64,000 bases of DNA from Janthinobacterium sp. GW456P (GTDB lineage: Bacteria; Pseudomonadota; Gammaproteobacteria; Burkholderiales; Burkholderiaceae_D). Each line of letters starts with the position of its first letter. The stretch's first letter is position 1. The translations under genes were made by a program, and so were the position numbers. The stretch lies in NCBI RefSeq assembly GCF_002127655.1, contig NZ_NEHB01000004.1, forward strand, positions 298-64,297, given 5' to 3'. Below, piece after piece: positions 27,672-37,346 of this stretch. Under the pieces are notes generated by a model. The model did not search any database. It was not told the origin of the DNA and worked only from the letters and a program-made list of their open reading frames with translations.

Positions 27672-28015
27672 ATGCCCATTCGTCCCCGCAGCCTTGGCTT
27701 TCCCCGTATCGGCGCCGCGCGCGAAATGCAACTGGCGCTGGAAAGCCACTGGCGCGGCGAGATGTCCGAGGCGGCCCTGGAAGCGACGGCTCAGCAATTG
27801 CGCGCGCGCCACCGGGCGCAGCAAAGCGATACCGGCCTGGCCTACGTCACCGTGGGCGACTTCGCCTTTTATGATCAGGTGGCCAGCCATATTCAGCTGT
27901 CGGGCTGTGGATTACCGCGAACGTCGACATGATGCGCTTGCTGCAAAAAACCCGCGCCGTGATGCCGCCAGTCCATTTATGGGGCAACCCGGACTGCGGC
28001 TTGAAGACGCGCGGC
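27672..28015 (+). pseudogene. metE: metE remnant (N- and C-terminal pieces fused by internal deletion)
   Basis: The first 80 or so codons encode the N-terminus of cobalamin-independent methionine synthase ([22 protein letters not shown], and [10 protein letters not shown] for the family's VGDFAWYDHV). After about 27905 the frame shifts by one and continues with MRLLQKTRAVMPP and LWGNPDCGLKTRG, matching the last part of MetE, where the PDCGLKTR motif is highly conserved. The roughly 630 residues in between, including the zinc ligands, are gone. It reads as a large deletion plus frame loss; no function is expected. It retains its place divergent from metR. Confidence 0.85.
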
Positions 28016-28248
28016 ATGATCCAGAACAGCGCCGCCAGGGCGCATGCACGGCGGCTTGCAAAGCGGCGCAGCGGTTTTTCGAGGCGCCGCCCGTTTTTTT
28101 TGACATGAAGTAGGTATTGCTCTGCGGAATAGCATGCACCAGGCCCCTGACGCTGATTTTTTTGCAGTAGAATGCAAGAAATTTACTGCTCCCATTGTTG
28201 CCGTACGGAACATCTGGCCTGCCGCAGTTTCACCTTGATTAAATGTTT

Positions 28249-28998
28249 ATGTCCAAAAGCCCGTCGCAGAAGCCTATCGAAATCAAGATTTCCACCGTCG
28301 TTGCTGTCTCCGCCATTATGCATAGCGCCGATACGCAGGCACTCGATGCCGCCTTGCGCGACATGACGGGAGGCGTGGCGGACTTTTTCGAGGACGACCT
28401 GGCCGTGCTGGACGTGGCGGCCTTGCCGCCCGGCAGCGTGCCCATCGACTGGGCCGCCCTGGTGGCCCTGCTGAAAAAATACCGTTTGAATGCCGTGGCC
28501 GTGCGCAATGCGCCGGCCGACATGCATGACGCCATCCTGGCGCAAGGCTTGAGCCTCGACAGCGGCAAGACGCGCGACGATGCCCCGCCCAAGGATGGCC
28601 CCAAGGATACGCCCACGGCGGCGGCCCAGTCGGGCGCCGACGCCCAGGTGATGGTGATCGACACGCCCGTGCGGGCAGGCCAGCGCATTTATGCGCGCGG
28701 CTGCGACCTGATCATCACCGCCGTCGTCAACAATGGCGCCGAAATCATCGCCGACGGCAGTATCCACGTGTATTCCTCGCTGTACGGCCGCGCGCTGGCC
28801 GGCGCCTCGGGCAATCCTCAGGCGCGCATCTTCGCGCTGGCCATGGAACCGGAACTGGTCTCGATCGCGGGCGTGTACCGCACGTTCGAGGATGGTTTCC
28901 CTGCGGAAATGGCGCGCGGACCCGCGCAAATTCGTTTGGCTGGAGACAGAATCGATATACACTCTGTCAATCCGGTCACTCCCGTGAACCGCTCTTAA
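28249..28998 (+). CDS. minC: Septum site-determining protein MinC
   Basis: The roughly 249-residue inhibitor of FtsZ ring assembly has an N-terminal domain (IEIKISTVVAVSAIMHS..., about 10-115) and a Pro/Asp-rich linker. The C-terminal beta-helix domain has VIDTPVRAGQRIYARGCDLIITAVVNNGAEIIADGSIHVY (about 145-185) and the R-G rich face that binds MinD. First gene of minCDE. Two ATGs six bases apart compete as start (28243 or 28249); neither has a clear ribosome site. Confidence 0.95.
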   Translation: MSKSPSQKPIEIKISTVVAVSAIMHSADTQALDAALRDMTGGVADFFEDDLAVLDVAALPPGSVPIDWAALVALLKKYRLNAVAVRNAPADMHDAILAQGLSLDSGKTRDDAPPKDGPKDTPTAAAQSGADAQVMVIDTPVRAGQRIYARGCDLIITAVVNNGAEIIADGSIHVYSSLYGRALAGASGNPQARIFALAMEPELVSIAGVYRTFEDGFPAEMARGPAQIRLAGDRIDIHSVNPVTPVNRS

Positions 28999-29035
28999 GC
29001 TGCACAATTCAAGAGATATCTGAAAAGGATTATTT

Positions 29036-29851
29036 GTGGCAAGAATTATTGTTGTGACGTCCGGCAAGGGCGGTGTCGGCAAGACGACCTCTAGCGCCAG
29101 TTTTTCCACTGGCCTGGCCATGCGCGGCCACAAGACAGCCGTGCTCGACTTCGACGTGGGCCTGCGCAACCTCGACCTGATCATGGGTTGCGAGCGCCGC
29201 GTGGTCTACGACCTGATCAATGTGATCAACAAGGAAGCGACCCTGAACCAGGCCCTGATCAAGGACAAGCACTGCGACAACCTGTTCATCCTGCCCGCGT
29301 CGCAGACGCGCGACAAGGATGCCTTGTCGGAAGAAGGCGTGGAACGCGTGTTGAACGACCTGATCAACATGGGTTTCGAGTTCATCATCTGCGATTCGCC
29401 GGCCGGCATCGAGCATGGCGCGCTGATGGCGCTGACGTTCGCCGACGAAGCCATCATCGTCACCAACCCGGAAGTGTCGTCGGTGCGCGATTCGGACCGC
29501 ATCCTCGGCATCCTGCAAGCCAAGTCGCGCCGCGCGCAGACGGGCGGCGAACCGGTCAAGGAACATTTGCTGATCACCCGCTACTCGCCGAAACGCGTGG
29601 AATCGGATGAAATGCTGTCCTACCAGGACGTGCAGGAAATCCTGCGCATCCCGCTGGTGGGCATCATTCCGGAATCGGAGCAAGTGCTGGCCGCCTCGAA
29701 CCAGGGCAATCCGGCCATCCATTTCACGGGCACGGACGTGGCGCAAGCCTATGAAGACGTGGTCTCGCGTTTCCTCGGCGAAGAAGTCGAGTTGCGCTTT
29801 ACCAACTATGAAAAGCCTGGATTACTCCAGCGCATTTTTGGGGCGAAGTGA
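29036..29851 (+). CDS. minD: Septum site-determining ATPase MinD
   Basis: The 271-residue P-loop ATPase recruits MinC to the membrane. It starts with GTG at 29036, preceded by AAAAGGA. The deviant Walker A motif is KGGVGKTT (about 11-18), and the switch regions include [14 protein letters not shown]. The C-terminal amphipathic helix ([12 protein letters not shown]) is the membrane-targeting sequence. minE follows after one base. Confidence 0.97.
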   Translation: MARIIVVTSGKGGVGKTTSSASFSTGLAMRGHKTAVLDFDVGLRNLDLIMGCERRVVYDLINVINKEATLNQALIKDKHCDNLFILPASQTRDKDALSEEGVERVLNDLINMGFEFIICDSPAGIEHGALMALTFADEAIIVTNPEVSSVRDSDRILGILQAKSRRAQTGGEPVKEHLLITRYSPKRVESDEMLSYQDVQEILRIPLVGIIPESEQVLAASNQGNPAIHFTGTDVAQAYEDVVSRFLGEEVELRFTNYEKPGLLQRIFGAK

Positions 29852-29852
29852 T

Positions 29853-30104
29853 ATGGCCTTGCTTTCTTTCCTCTTCCCCCCCAAGCCGAAGACGGCCACC
29901 GCGGCCAAGGAACGCCTGCAGATCATCATCGCCCGCGAACGCAGCGGACGCGATGGTCCCGACTTCCTGCCCGCCCTGCACAAGGAATTGATCGCCGTCA
30001 TTTCCAAGTACACCAAGGTGAATGCCGACGACATCAAGATCTCGCTGGACCGCCAGGGCAACCTGGAAGTGCTCGACGTCAACGTGGTGCTGCCGGACGC
30101 GTAA
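29853..30104 (+). CDS. minE: Cell division topological specificity factor MinE
   Basis: The 83-residue protein opens with a membrane-binding segment ([10 protein letters not shown]). The MinD-interacting helix ([14 protein letters not shown]) and the dimerisation domain with VISKYTKV and DIKISLD follow. It releases MinD from the membrane to drive pole-to-pole oscillation. Start codon follows the minD stop by 1 bp, implying coupled translation. Confidence 0.96.
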   Translation: MALLSFLFPPKPKTATAAKERLQIIIARERSGRDGPDFLPALHKELIAVISKYTKVNADDIKISLDRQGNLEVLDVNVVLPDA

Positions 30105-30117
30105 GCCCTGATCCAGC

Positions 30118-30621
30118 CTACTCCGGCCTGACCGTGAGCAATTCCTGCGCCACCGCGGCGCAGGCGTTCACGTGCTGGTTGCCGATCTGGCGGAACACGG
30201 CGTAGCCGATGGCTGCCGCCACCGCCTGGCCGGCAAACGGCACGAAGCGCGCCACCTGCTTGGTGGCAATCTTGACGCCACTGCGCTTGAGCAGATGGAG
30301 GATCAGTTCGCGCGATACCAACTTTCCCACCAGCATGCCCCCCATGCCCACCGCCGCGCGGTAGGCCATCATCTTGAACTGCGGGTTCAGGCGCTCGATC
30401 TGCTCGGGCGTCAGGCCGAATTCGTGGTTGATATCGTTGATCAGCATGGAAAACAGGCCCACGTCGGACATCAGGTCGACGCCGGGAATGGGAATGGCCG
30501 AGGCGCCGGCCGACATCATGGCGCGCCGCTGCACCAGGCGCCGGCAACGCTCGCGCACTTGCTCGATTTCGGCACGGCTGGCCGGTATCAGGGTCCAATC
30601 GGTAGTGCTCTTGTCTGGCAT
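30118..30621 (-). CDS. DUF697-like membrane-associated protein
   Basis: The 167-residue protein contains SAIPIPGVDLMSDVGLFSMLINDI (about 40-63) and a C-terminal ARFVPFAGQAVAAAIGYAVFRQIG (about 125-148). This is the arrangement of the DUF697 region that follows the GTPase domain in YcjF-like proteins. No GTPase domain is present. Function unknown. It converges on minE with 13 bp between stops. Confidence 0.65.
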   Translation of the reverse strand: MPDKSTTDWTLIPASRAEIEQVRERCRRLVQRRAMMSAGASAIPIPGVDLMSDVGLFSMLINDINHEFGLTPEQIERLNPQFKMMAYRAAVGMGGMLVGKLVSRELILHLLKRSGVKIATKQVARFVPFAGQAVAAAIGYAVFRQIGNQHVNACAAVAQELLTVRPE

Positions 30622-30719
30622 GGCCGTTTCTCCGCAGTAGGGGGTCGATGACCAAGTGTAACGTAAAGGGTCTGCCCTCCGATTTCACTGGACACAGTTG
30701 CAATCTCTGTTATATTTCA

Positions 30720-30736
30720 CTTGAGCATTCCTTAAC
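30720..30736 (+). promoter_or_regulatory. Degenerate PmrA/QseB-type box before the orphan regulator
   Basis: CTTGAG-N5-CTTAAC resembles the direct-repeat consensus (C/T)TTAA(G/T)-N5-(C/T)TTAA(G/T) with one mismatch per half site. It lies 53 bp upstream of the response regulator start, so autoregulation is possible. Confidence 0.35.
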
Positions 30737-30789
30737 ATTACGATAAGCAGAGCAGACCGTCTGTTTGTTGCTACACACTCCAGCCAATT

Positions 30790-31479
30790 ATGCGAATTGC
30801 CGTACTCGATAGCGACCATAGCCAGGCAGAACTGATCTGCCAGGTGCTCACCGCCGCCGGCCACGCTTGCCACGAGTTTCAGAGTGGCAAGGAAATGCTG
30901 GGGCAGCTGCGCAAGGACAGTTGCGACATGCTCATCCTCGACTGGCATGTAAGCGATCTGGACGGTGCGGAAGTCTTGCGCCGCGCCCGGGAAAAACTGG
31001 CGCCGAAGGCGCCCGTGTTGTTTATGACCAACAGTTCCGGCGAAGACGACGTGGTGGCGGGCATGACGGCCGGCGCCGACGACTACATGATCAAGCCCTT
31101 GCGGCGCAGCGAACTGACCTTGCGCACCCAGGCGCTGCTGCGCGTGGCCTACCCGGCCCAGAACGGCGCCGAGTACTTGCAATTCGGTCATTACCTGTTT
31201 GAAACCCGCCCCGGCCGCCTGCTGCGCGATGGCGAAGTGCTCGACGTGACGCACAAGGAATTCGCCCTGGCGCTGCTGTTTTTCCGCAACCTGGGCCGTC
31301 CCCTGTCGCGCGCCTACATCCACGAAGCCGTCTGGCAGCGCGACACGGCCCTGCCCTCGCGCACCATGGATACCCACGTCTCGCGCGTGCGCAACAAGCT
31401 GCAGCTGAAACCGGAACACGGCTACAGGCTGGTGCCCGTCTACAGCTACGGTTATCGCCTGGAAAAACTGGGCGGCTGA
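30790..31479 (+). CDS. OmpR-family response regulator (orphan)
   Basis: The 229-residue protein has a receiver domain (1-120) with the phospho-acceptor D51 in LILDWHVSD and the KP lysine near 102. A winged-helix DNA-binding domain (about 135-225) shows THKEFALALLFFRNLGRPLSRAYI and the recognition part SRTMDTHVSRVRNKL. No histidine kinase adjoins it. Target genes are unknown; see the box at 50564-50580 for a possible site. Confidence 0.9.
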   Translation: MRIAVLDSDHSQAELICQVLTAAGHACHEFQSGKEMLGQLRKDSCDMLILDWHVSDLDGAEVLRRAREKLAPKAPVLFMTNSSGEDDVVAGMTAGADDYMIKPLRRSELTLRTQALLRVAYPAQNGAEYLQFGHYLFETRPGRLLRDGEVLDVTHKEFALALLFFRNLGRPLSRAYIHEAVWQRDTALPSRTMDTHVSRVRNKLQLKPEHGYRLVPVYSYGYRLEKLGG

Positions 31480-31559
31480 ACGGCGGCAAACGGCTGACCT
31501 GCTCAAAGCGCGGGCACAAAGCGTTATAATGTCGCCATAAGTCATCCAACAGCCCTGAA

Positions 31560-32834
31560 ATGCAACTGCTCGCCGTCGGCCTCAACCATACCACCGCCCC
31601 AGTGTCGCTCCGCGAACAGCTGGCGTTTGCGCCTGAGCACCTGGGCCAGGCGGTGATGGCGGCGCGCACCTGGTTCCAGCGCATCGACTTGCGCGACAAC
31701 GACGAAGCGGCCATCCTCTCGACCTGCAACCGCACCGAACTGTATGCGGCCAGCCACGTGCCCAATCCGCTCGACGCGGGCGCGCATTTCCTGGCCGACT
31801 ACCACCAGCTCAATTACAGCGAGCTGCGCCCCCATCTGTATATGCTGCCGCAGCACGATGCCGTGCGCCACACCTTCCGCGTCGCCTCCGGGCTCGACTC
31901 GATGGTGCTGGGCGAAACGCAGATCCTCGGGCAGATCAAGGATGCCATCCGCACGGCCGACGAGGCGGGCGGCCTGGGCACGTATCTGCACCAGCTGTTC
32001 CAGCGCAGCTTTTCGGTGGCCAAGGAAGTGCGCAGCAGCACGGAAATCGGCGCCCACAGCGTGTCCATGGCGGCCGCCGCCGTGCGCCTGTCGCAACGCA
32101 TCTTCGACAAGGTCGCCGAGCAGAACGTGCTGTTCATCGGCGCCGGCGAAATGATCGAATTGTGCGCCACGCACTTTGCGGCGCAAAACCCGAAAAGCAT
32201 CACCATTGCCAACCGCACCATGGAGCGGGGCGAGGAGCTGGCGCACCGCTTCAACGGCAAGGCCATCCGCCTGGCGGACCTGCCGGAGCAGCTGCACCAG
32301 TTCGACATCGTCATCTCGTGCACGGCGTCATCGTTGCCGCTGCTGGGCCTGGGCTTGGTCGAGCGCGCCATCAAGGCACGCCGCCACAAGCCCATGTTCA
32401 TGGTCGACCTGGCCGTGCCGCGCGACATCGAAGCCGAAGTGGGCCGTTTGAACGACGTCTTCCTGTACACGGTCGACGACCTGGGCAAGGTCGTGCAAAC
32501 GGGCCTGGAAAGCCGGCAGGCGGCCGTGGCGCAAGCCGAGTCCATCATCGAGACGCGTGTGCAATCCTTCATGAGCTGGGTCGACGACCGCGCCATGGTG
32601 CCCGTCATCCAGCATCTGCATGAAAACAGCGAATCCTTGCGCCTGATGGAAGTGGAGCGGGCGCGCAAGATGCTGGCCAAGGGCGCCGACATCGACGCCG
32701 TCCTCGAAGCGCTGTCGAAAGGCTTGACGGCCAAGTTCCTGCACGGTCCGCAGCAGGCGCTGCACCATGCGCAGGGCGACGAGCGCAAGCAGCTCGTCAC
32801 CCTCCTGCCAAAACTGTTCCGCCCGCGCCGTTAG
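31560..32834 (+). CDS. hemA: Glutamyl-tRNA reductase
   Basis: The 424-residue enzyme reduces glutamyl-tRNA to glutamate-1-semialdehyde, the first committed step of C5-pathway haem synthesis. The nucleophilic cysteine C56 lies in [24 protein letters not shown] (about 117-130) is the family signature, and the Rossmann motif [11 protein letters not shown] follows near 190. The C-terminal dimerisation helices complete the domain set. A TATAAT at 31525-31530 is a plausible -10. First gene of hemA-prfA-dsbB-prmC. Confidence 0.96.
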   Translation: MQLLAVGLNHTTAPVSLREQLAFAPEHLGQAVMAARTWFQRIDLRDNDEAAILSTCNRTELYAASHVPNPLDAGAHFLADYHQLNYSELRPHLYMLPQHDAVRHTFRVASGLDSMVLGETQILGQIKDAIRTADEAGGLGTYLHQLFQRSFSVAKEVRSSTEIGAHSVSMAAAAVRLSQRIFDKVAEQNVLFIGAGEMIELCATHFAAQNPKSITIANRTMERGEELAHRFNGKAIRLADLPEQLHQFDIVISCTASSLPLLGLGLVERAIKARRHKPMFMVDLAVPRDIEAEVGRLNDVFLYTVDDLGKVVQTGLESRQAAVAQAESIIETRVQSFMSWVDDRAMVPVIQHLHENSESLRLMEVERARKMLAKGADIDAVLEALSKGLTAKFLHGPQQALHHAQGDERKQLVTLLPKLFRPRR

Positions 32835-32928
32835 CGCAGCCCCGCTGGCCGCCCGCGCGGCTACCCTTGCCCGCCTGCCGTAGCTGCAGGACCTGCATTA
32901 CCCCATCACTCTTTTACCGCGAATCGCT

Positions 32929-34005
32929 ATGAAACCATCCATGCTGGCCAAACTCGATCAACTGGCGAACCGCCTGGTCGAACTCGACGAACTGCTGATG
33001 CATCCGGACGCCACGTCGAACATGGACAGCTACCGCAAGATGACGCGCGAGCATGCCGAACTGGGCCCGCTGGTGGCCCTGTACCGTTCCTACCAGGAAG
33101 CGGGCAACGATATCGCCACCGCACAAGAGATGCTGGGCGATCCGGACATGAAGGAATTCGCCCAGGAAGAGATCGAGGCGGCCAAAGCCACCATGGCGCA
33201 GCTCGAGCGCGAATTGCAGACCATGCTGCTGCCGAAGGACGTCAATGACGAGCGCAATATCTTCCTGGAAATCCGCGCCGGCACGGGCGGCGATGAATCG
33301 GCCCTGTTCGCCGGCGATTTATTGCGCATGTACACGCGCTTTGCCGAGCGCAACCGCTGGCAGGTGGAACTGGTGTCCTCGTCCGACTCCGACCTGGGCG
33401 GCTACCGCGAAGTGATCGTGCGCGTGGTCGGCAATGGCGCGTATTCGAAGCTGAAATTCGAGTCGGGCGGCCACCGCGTGCAGCGCGTGCCGGCCACGGA
33501 AACGCAGGGCCGCATCCATACCTCGGCCTGCACGGTGGCGGTGATGCCGGAAGCGGACGAAGTGGAAGACGTCAACATCAACCCGGCCGACCTGCGCATC
33601 GACACCTACCGCGCCTCGGGCGCCGGTGGCCAGCACATCAACAAGACGGATTCGGCCGTGCGCATTACCCACTTGCCGACCGGCATCGTGGTCGAGTGCC
33701 AGGACGACCGCAGCCAGCACAAGAACAAGGCGCAAGCGATGAAAGTGCTGGCCGCGCGCATCAAGGACGTGCAATTGCGCGAGCAGCAGTCGAAGGAAGC
33801 GGCCACGCGCAAGAGCCTGATCGGCTCGGGCGACCGCAGCGAACGCATCCGCACCTATAACTTCCCGCAAGGCCGCCTGACGGACCACCGCATCAACCTG
33901 ACCTTGTACAAGCTCGACTTCATCATGGATGGGGATTTGACGGAATTGACGAATGCGCTGGCGGCAGAACACCAGGCGGAGCTGCTGGCGGCGCTGGGAG
34001 ACTAA
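32929..34005 (+). CDS. prfA: Peptide chain release factor 1
   Basis: The 358-residue factor recognises UAA and UAG. The GGQ motif is in [10 protein letters not shown] (about residues 232-234). The decoding segment around residue 190, with the PAT-type tripeptide (here in [13 protein letters not shown]), is present. PrmC, which methylates the GGQ glutamine, is encoded two genes downstream. Located 94 bp after hemA. Confidence 0.96.
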   Translation: MKPSMLAKLDQLANRLVELDELLMHPDATSNMDSYRKMTREHAELGPLVALYRSYQEAGNDIATAQEMLGDPDMKEFAQEEIEAAKATMAQLERELQTMLLPKDVNDERNIFLEIRAGTGGDESALFAGDLLRMYTRFAERNRWQVELVSSSDSDLGGYREVIVRVVGNGAYSKLKFESGGHRVQRVPATETQGRIHTSACTVAVMPEADEVEDVNINPADLRIDTYRASGAGGQHINKTDSAVRITHLPTGIVVECQDDRSQHKNKAQAMKVLAARIKDVQLREQQSKEAATRKSLIGSGDRSERIRTYNFPQGRLTDHRINLTLYKLDFIMDGDLTELTNALAAEHQAELLAALGD

Positions 34006-34020
34006 ATGCTGGCGCCGTTG

Positions 34021-34052
34021 TGTCGGCTTACGCTGCGCTAAGCCGACCTACA
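34021..34052. repeat. REP-like palindrome, copy 1
   Basis: TGTCGGCTTACGC and GCTAAGCCGACCTACA form an imperfect palindrome in the prfA-dsbB gap. Copy 2 lies 31 bp away in inverted order; copy 3 is at 38402. Confidence 0.75.
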
Positions 34053-34083
34053 CTCCTTTTTAAAGCGCCCAGCCAGATCCAGT

Positions 34084-34119
34084 TGTAGGTCGGCTTAGCG
34101 CACGGCGCGTAAGCCGACA
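34084..34119. repeat. REP-like palindrome, copy 2 (inverted)
   Basis: TGTAGGTCGGCTTAGCGC followed by GCGTAAGCCGACA is the reverse complement arrangement of copy 1. Together the two can fold into a large hairpin between prfA and dsbB. Confidence 0.75.
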
Positions 34120-34202
34120 GCTTTAAGTAGCGGCTAAGCAATAAAAATCCGGCCTTGTGCGAAAATGACCAGCTCGATTCCATCCACCTCACCGTATCGC
34201 CC

Positions 34203-34673
34203 ATGAAAAATTCACGCACCGTCCTCCTGCTGACCGCCGCCCTGTGTTTCCTGATGCTGGGCGTGGCCATGTATTTGCAGCATGCCATGAACATGGCGCC
34301 GTGCCCGCTGTGCGTGATCCAGCGCTACCTGTTCCTCGCCATCGGCATCGCCTGCCTGGCGGGCGCCGCCGCCAACCGTCCGAAAATCGGCGCGGGCGTG
34401 GGCTTGCTGGCGGCCCTGGGCGGCCTGGGCGTGGGCGCCAAGCATTTGTACGTGCTGGCCAACCCGGGCTTTTCGTGCGGCATCGACCCGGTGGAAACGG
34501 CGCTGAACAAGATCTTCACGGCCGAACTCATGCCCTTCATGTTTGAATCCTATGGCGCTTGCGAAAACGCCGGCGAGCCGTTTTTTGGCCTGTCGATCCC
34601 GCAGTGGGCCTTCGCCTGGTTCGCCATCTTCGCCATCGCCATGCTGTGGACTTTGCTGCGCCGCAAACAATAA
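34203..34673 (+). CDS. dsbB: Disulfide bond formation protein B
   Basis: The 156-residue inner-membrane protein has four helices. It re-oxidises DsbA with quinone as acceptor. The first redox pair is CPLC (about 34-37) after the first helix. The second pair is provided by SCGID near 91 and YGAC near 117 in the large periplasmic loop. ATG 34203 is the first good start and matches the family N-terminus. It is inserted between prfA and prmC, which are usually adjacent, and is preceded by the inverted REP-like pair. Confidence 0.92.
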   Translation: MKNSRTVLLLTAALCFLMLGVAMYLQHAMNMAPCPLCVIQRYLFLAIGIACLAGAAANRPKIGAGVGLLAALGGLGVGAKHLYVLANPGFSCGIDPVETALNKIFTAELMPFMFESYGACENAGEPFFGLSIPQWAFAWFAIFAIAMLWTLLRRKQ

Positions 34674-34683
34674 TCAATTATCT

Positions 34684-35514
34684 ATGCCAGAAACACTGAT
34701 CCCCGCCGGCAGCACTGTCGGCGCCCTGCAAATCCGTCCGCTGCTCGATCCGCTCGACAACCGCATCCTGCTGGGGCACGCGCTGGGCCTGTCGCGCGTA
34801 AGCCTGATCACGCAATCGGAGCGTGTGCTCACTGCCGCTGAAACCGAACGCCTGTCGGGCTTGCTGGCGCGCCGCCTGCAAGGCGAGCCGGTCGCCTACA
34901 TCGTCGGCCAGCGCGAATTTTTCGGCCTGCCCTTCGAAGTCAACGACGCCGTGCTGATCCCCCGCCCCGACACGGAAGTGCTGGTGGAACTGGCCCTCGA
35001 GCGCCTGCCACCGGGCGGACGGGTGCTCGACATGGGCACGGGCAGCGGCGCCATCGCCGTCGCGCTGGCGCACACGCGGCCCGACGCCGTCGTCACGGCG
35101 CTGGACGTCAGCAGCACGGCGCTGGCCGTGGCGCGCCGCAACGCCAGCGCCAACGGCGTCAACATCACCTTCATGGCCAGCGACTGGTTCGAAGCGCTGG
35201 GCACGGAAAAGTTCGACCTGATCGTCTCGAATCCCCCGTACATTGCCAGCGGCGACCGCCACCTGGCCGAAGGCGATTTGCGCTTCGAGCCGGCGGGCGC
35301 GCTGACCGACCATGCCGATGGCCTGTCGGCCCTGCGCACCATCGTTGCCGGCGCCGCCCGCCACCTGGCGTCCGGCGCCTGGCTGCTGATGGAACACGGC
35401 TACGACCAGGCGGCCCAGGTGCGCGAACTGCTGGCCGCTGCCGGCTACAACAAGGTGCAAAGCTGGCGCGACCTGGCCGGCATCGAACGAGTCAGCGGCG
35501 CCCGCCTGGGCTGA
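34684..35514 (+). CDS. prmC: Release factor glutamine methyltransferase
   Basis: The 276-residue enzyme uses S-adenosylmethionine to methylate the GGQ glutamine of release factors. An N-terminal helical domain (about 1-85) precedes the Rossmann methyltransferase. LDMGTGSGAIAVAL (about 117-130) binds the cofactor and NPPYIAS (about 183-189) binds the substrate glutamine. It follows dsbB by 10 bp. Confidence 0.95.
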   Translation: MPETLIPAGSTVGALQIRPLLDPLDNRILLGHALGLSRVSLITQSERVLTAAETERLSGLLARRLQGEPVAYIVGQREFFGLPFEVNDAVLIPRPDTEVLVELALERLPPGGRVLDMGTGSGAIAVALAHTRPDAVVTALDVSSTALAVARRNASANGVNITFMASDWFEALGTEKFDLIVSNPPYIASGDRHLAEGDLRFEPAGALTDHADGLSALRTIVAGAARHLASGAWLLMEHGYDQAAQVRELLAAAGYNKVQSWRDLAGIERVSGARLG

Positions 35515-35595
35515 CCGCCACCTGCGCAATGCTTGACCCAGCGGCGCGCCAGATCCCCCGCAGTTTGTTAAAATATCAAGCGAATTCCTGACCGA

Positions 35596-35644
35596 AGCGC
35601 CGTCCCCGTTCCCCGGGGCGGACGCTGGCGACGCGGCGTTTTTT
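35596..35644 (+). terminator. Probable terminator after prmC
   Basis: An outer CGCCG/CGGCG stem (35598-35602 with 35634-35638) encloses a second GC-rich hairpin (35601-35624 region) and is followed by six T residues. It lies between prmC and gshA and would separate the two transcripts. Confidence 0.5.
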
Positions 35645-35726
35645 GGGCCGGCGCCGACGCATTTGCCAAAATTCGGTTAATCTCAGCACAAATTATTTAT
35701 ATGCTGCACAAGAAAGGAAGCTCAAA

Positions 35727-37328
35727 TTGCCCAACCTGTTGACTCGCCGCCTGGCATTGCTGACCGAAGATGCCAACCGCGCGCTGCTGGGCGGCTTGCG
35801 CGGCATCGAGCGTGAAACCCTGCGCGTCGACCACGCCGGCCATCTGGCTTCCACGCCCCATCCCGCCGCCCTGGGCTCGGCGCTGACGCACCCTGAAATC
35901 ACCACCGACTACGCCGAAGCGCTGCTCGAATTCATCACGCCGGCCGAAGCCGACATCGCCGTCACGCTCGACAAGCTCGATACCGTGCACCGCCATGCCT
36001 ACAGCCGCCTCGGCGACGAATTGCTGTGGAGCCAGTCGATGCCGTGCCGGCTGCCGCCCGAGGAGGATATCGAGATCGCCAACTACGGCAGCTCGAACAT
36101 GGGCATGCTCAAGCACGTCTACCGGCGCGGCCTGGCTTTGCGCTACGGCAAAGCCATGCAATGCATCGCCGGCATCCATTACAACTATTCGCTCGACGAA
36201 CAGCTGTGGCAAGTGCTGGCCAGCCACCCGGACACCCGCGCCAGCGCGGCGCACGCAGCCGCCACGCCGAAAGACGTGCAGTCGGAAAGCTACCTGGCGA
36301 CGATCCGCAACTTCCGCCGCTACAGCTGGCTGCTGATGTACCTGTTCGGCGCCTCGCCGGCCCTGTCCGCCGGTTTCCTGCGTGGCCGCGCGCACAAGCT
36401 CGACACCTTGTCCGACGACACCCTGTTCCTGCCCTACGCGACCAGCCTGCGCATGAGCGACCTCGGCTACCAGAACGACGCCCAGTCCGGCCTGCGCCCG
36501 CACGAAAACAGCCTTGATGATTACGTCAACGCGCTCACGCACGCCGTCAACGACCCGTATCCGCCGTACGCGGCGCTGGGCACAAAGCAGGATGGCGAGT
36601 GGATACAATTGTCCACCAACGTGCTGCAGATCGAAAATGAATACTATTCGACCATCCGCCCGAAGCGCGTGATCCGCACGGGCGAGCGCCCGATCCAGGC
36701 CCTGTGCCTGCGCGGCGTGCAATACATCGAAGTGCGCTGCATGGATGTCGACCCGTTCGAACCGGTCGGCATCAGCCTGGAAACGGGCCGCTTCCTCGAC
36801 GCGTTTTTGCTGTTCTGCGCGCTCGACGACAGCGCGCCGATTTCTGCCGAGCAAAGCGCCTGCTACACGAACAATTTCGCCCGCACCGTCAAGGAAGGCC
36901 GCAAGCCGGGCCTGACCCTGCGCCGCGATGGCGAAGACATTCCCCTGCAAGCCTGGGGCGAGGAATTGCTGGCGCGTATCGCGCCCGTGGCGGCCTTGCT
37001 CGACGCGCGCCAGGGTGGCACGGCGCATGCGGACAGCCTGGGGGCGCAGGCCCGTAAACTGGCCGACGCGGACACGACGCCATCAGCCAAGGTGCTGGCC
37101 GAGCTGCGCGCCAACGGCGGCTCGTTTGCCGCCTTCGGCCTGCGCCAGAGCGAACGCCACGCCGCCTACTTCCGCGCGCATCCGCCCACACCCGAACAAA
37201 GCGCGTATTTCGACCAGCTGGCGGAAAGCTCGCTGGCCGAGCAGCGCGCCATGGAAGCGGCGCCCGCCGGCAGCTTCGACGACTTCGTCGCCGCCTACCG
37301 CGCCAGCACCCTGTGTTCGCACACCTGA
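35727..37328 (+). CDS. gshA: Glutamate-cysteine ligase (gammaproteobacterial type)
   Basis: The roughly 533-residue enzyme makes gamma-glutamylcysteine in the first step of glutathione synthesis. The sequence follows the E. coli GshA class: [66 protein letters not shown] and [14 protein letters not shown]. The start is probably the TTG at 35727, with AAAGGAAG at 35713-35720 six bases upstream; no in-frame ATG fits. Length agrees with E. coli (518). The polyamine deacetylase gene follows after 18 bp. Confidence 0.93.
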   Translation: MPNLLTRRLALLTEDANRALLGGLRGIERETLRVDHAGHLASTPHPAALGSALTHPEITTDYAEALLEFITPAEADIAVTLDKLDTVHRHAYSRLGDELLWSQSMPCRLPPEEDIEIANYGSSNMGMLKHVYRRGLALRYGKAMQCIAGIHYNYSLDEQLWQVLASHPDTRASAAHAAATPKDVQSESYLATIRNFRRYSWLLMYLFGASPALSAGFLRGRAHKLDTLSDDTLFLPYATSLRMSDLGYQNDAQSGLRPHENSLDDYVNALTHAVNDPYPPYAALGTKQDGEWIQLSTNVLQIENEYYSTIRPKRVIRTGERPIQALCLRGVQYIEVRCMDVDPFEPVGISLETGRFLDAFLLFCALDDSAPISAEQSACYTNNFARTVKEGRKPGLTLRRDGEDIPLQAWGEELLARIAPVAALLDARQGGTAHADSLGAQARKLADADTTPSAKVLAELRANGGSFAAFGLRQSERHAAYFRAHPPTPEQSAYFDQLAESSLAEQRAMEAAPAGSFDDFVAAYRASTLCSHT

Positions 37329-37346
37329 CCTTGCGCAAAACGCCCG

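Noticed and set aside
27672-27932. Intact small gene of 86 codons
   Set aside because: The first 80 codons are plainly the N-terminus of MetE and the C-terminal end of MetE follows in another frame, so it is a pseudogene, not an independent gene.
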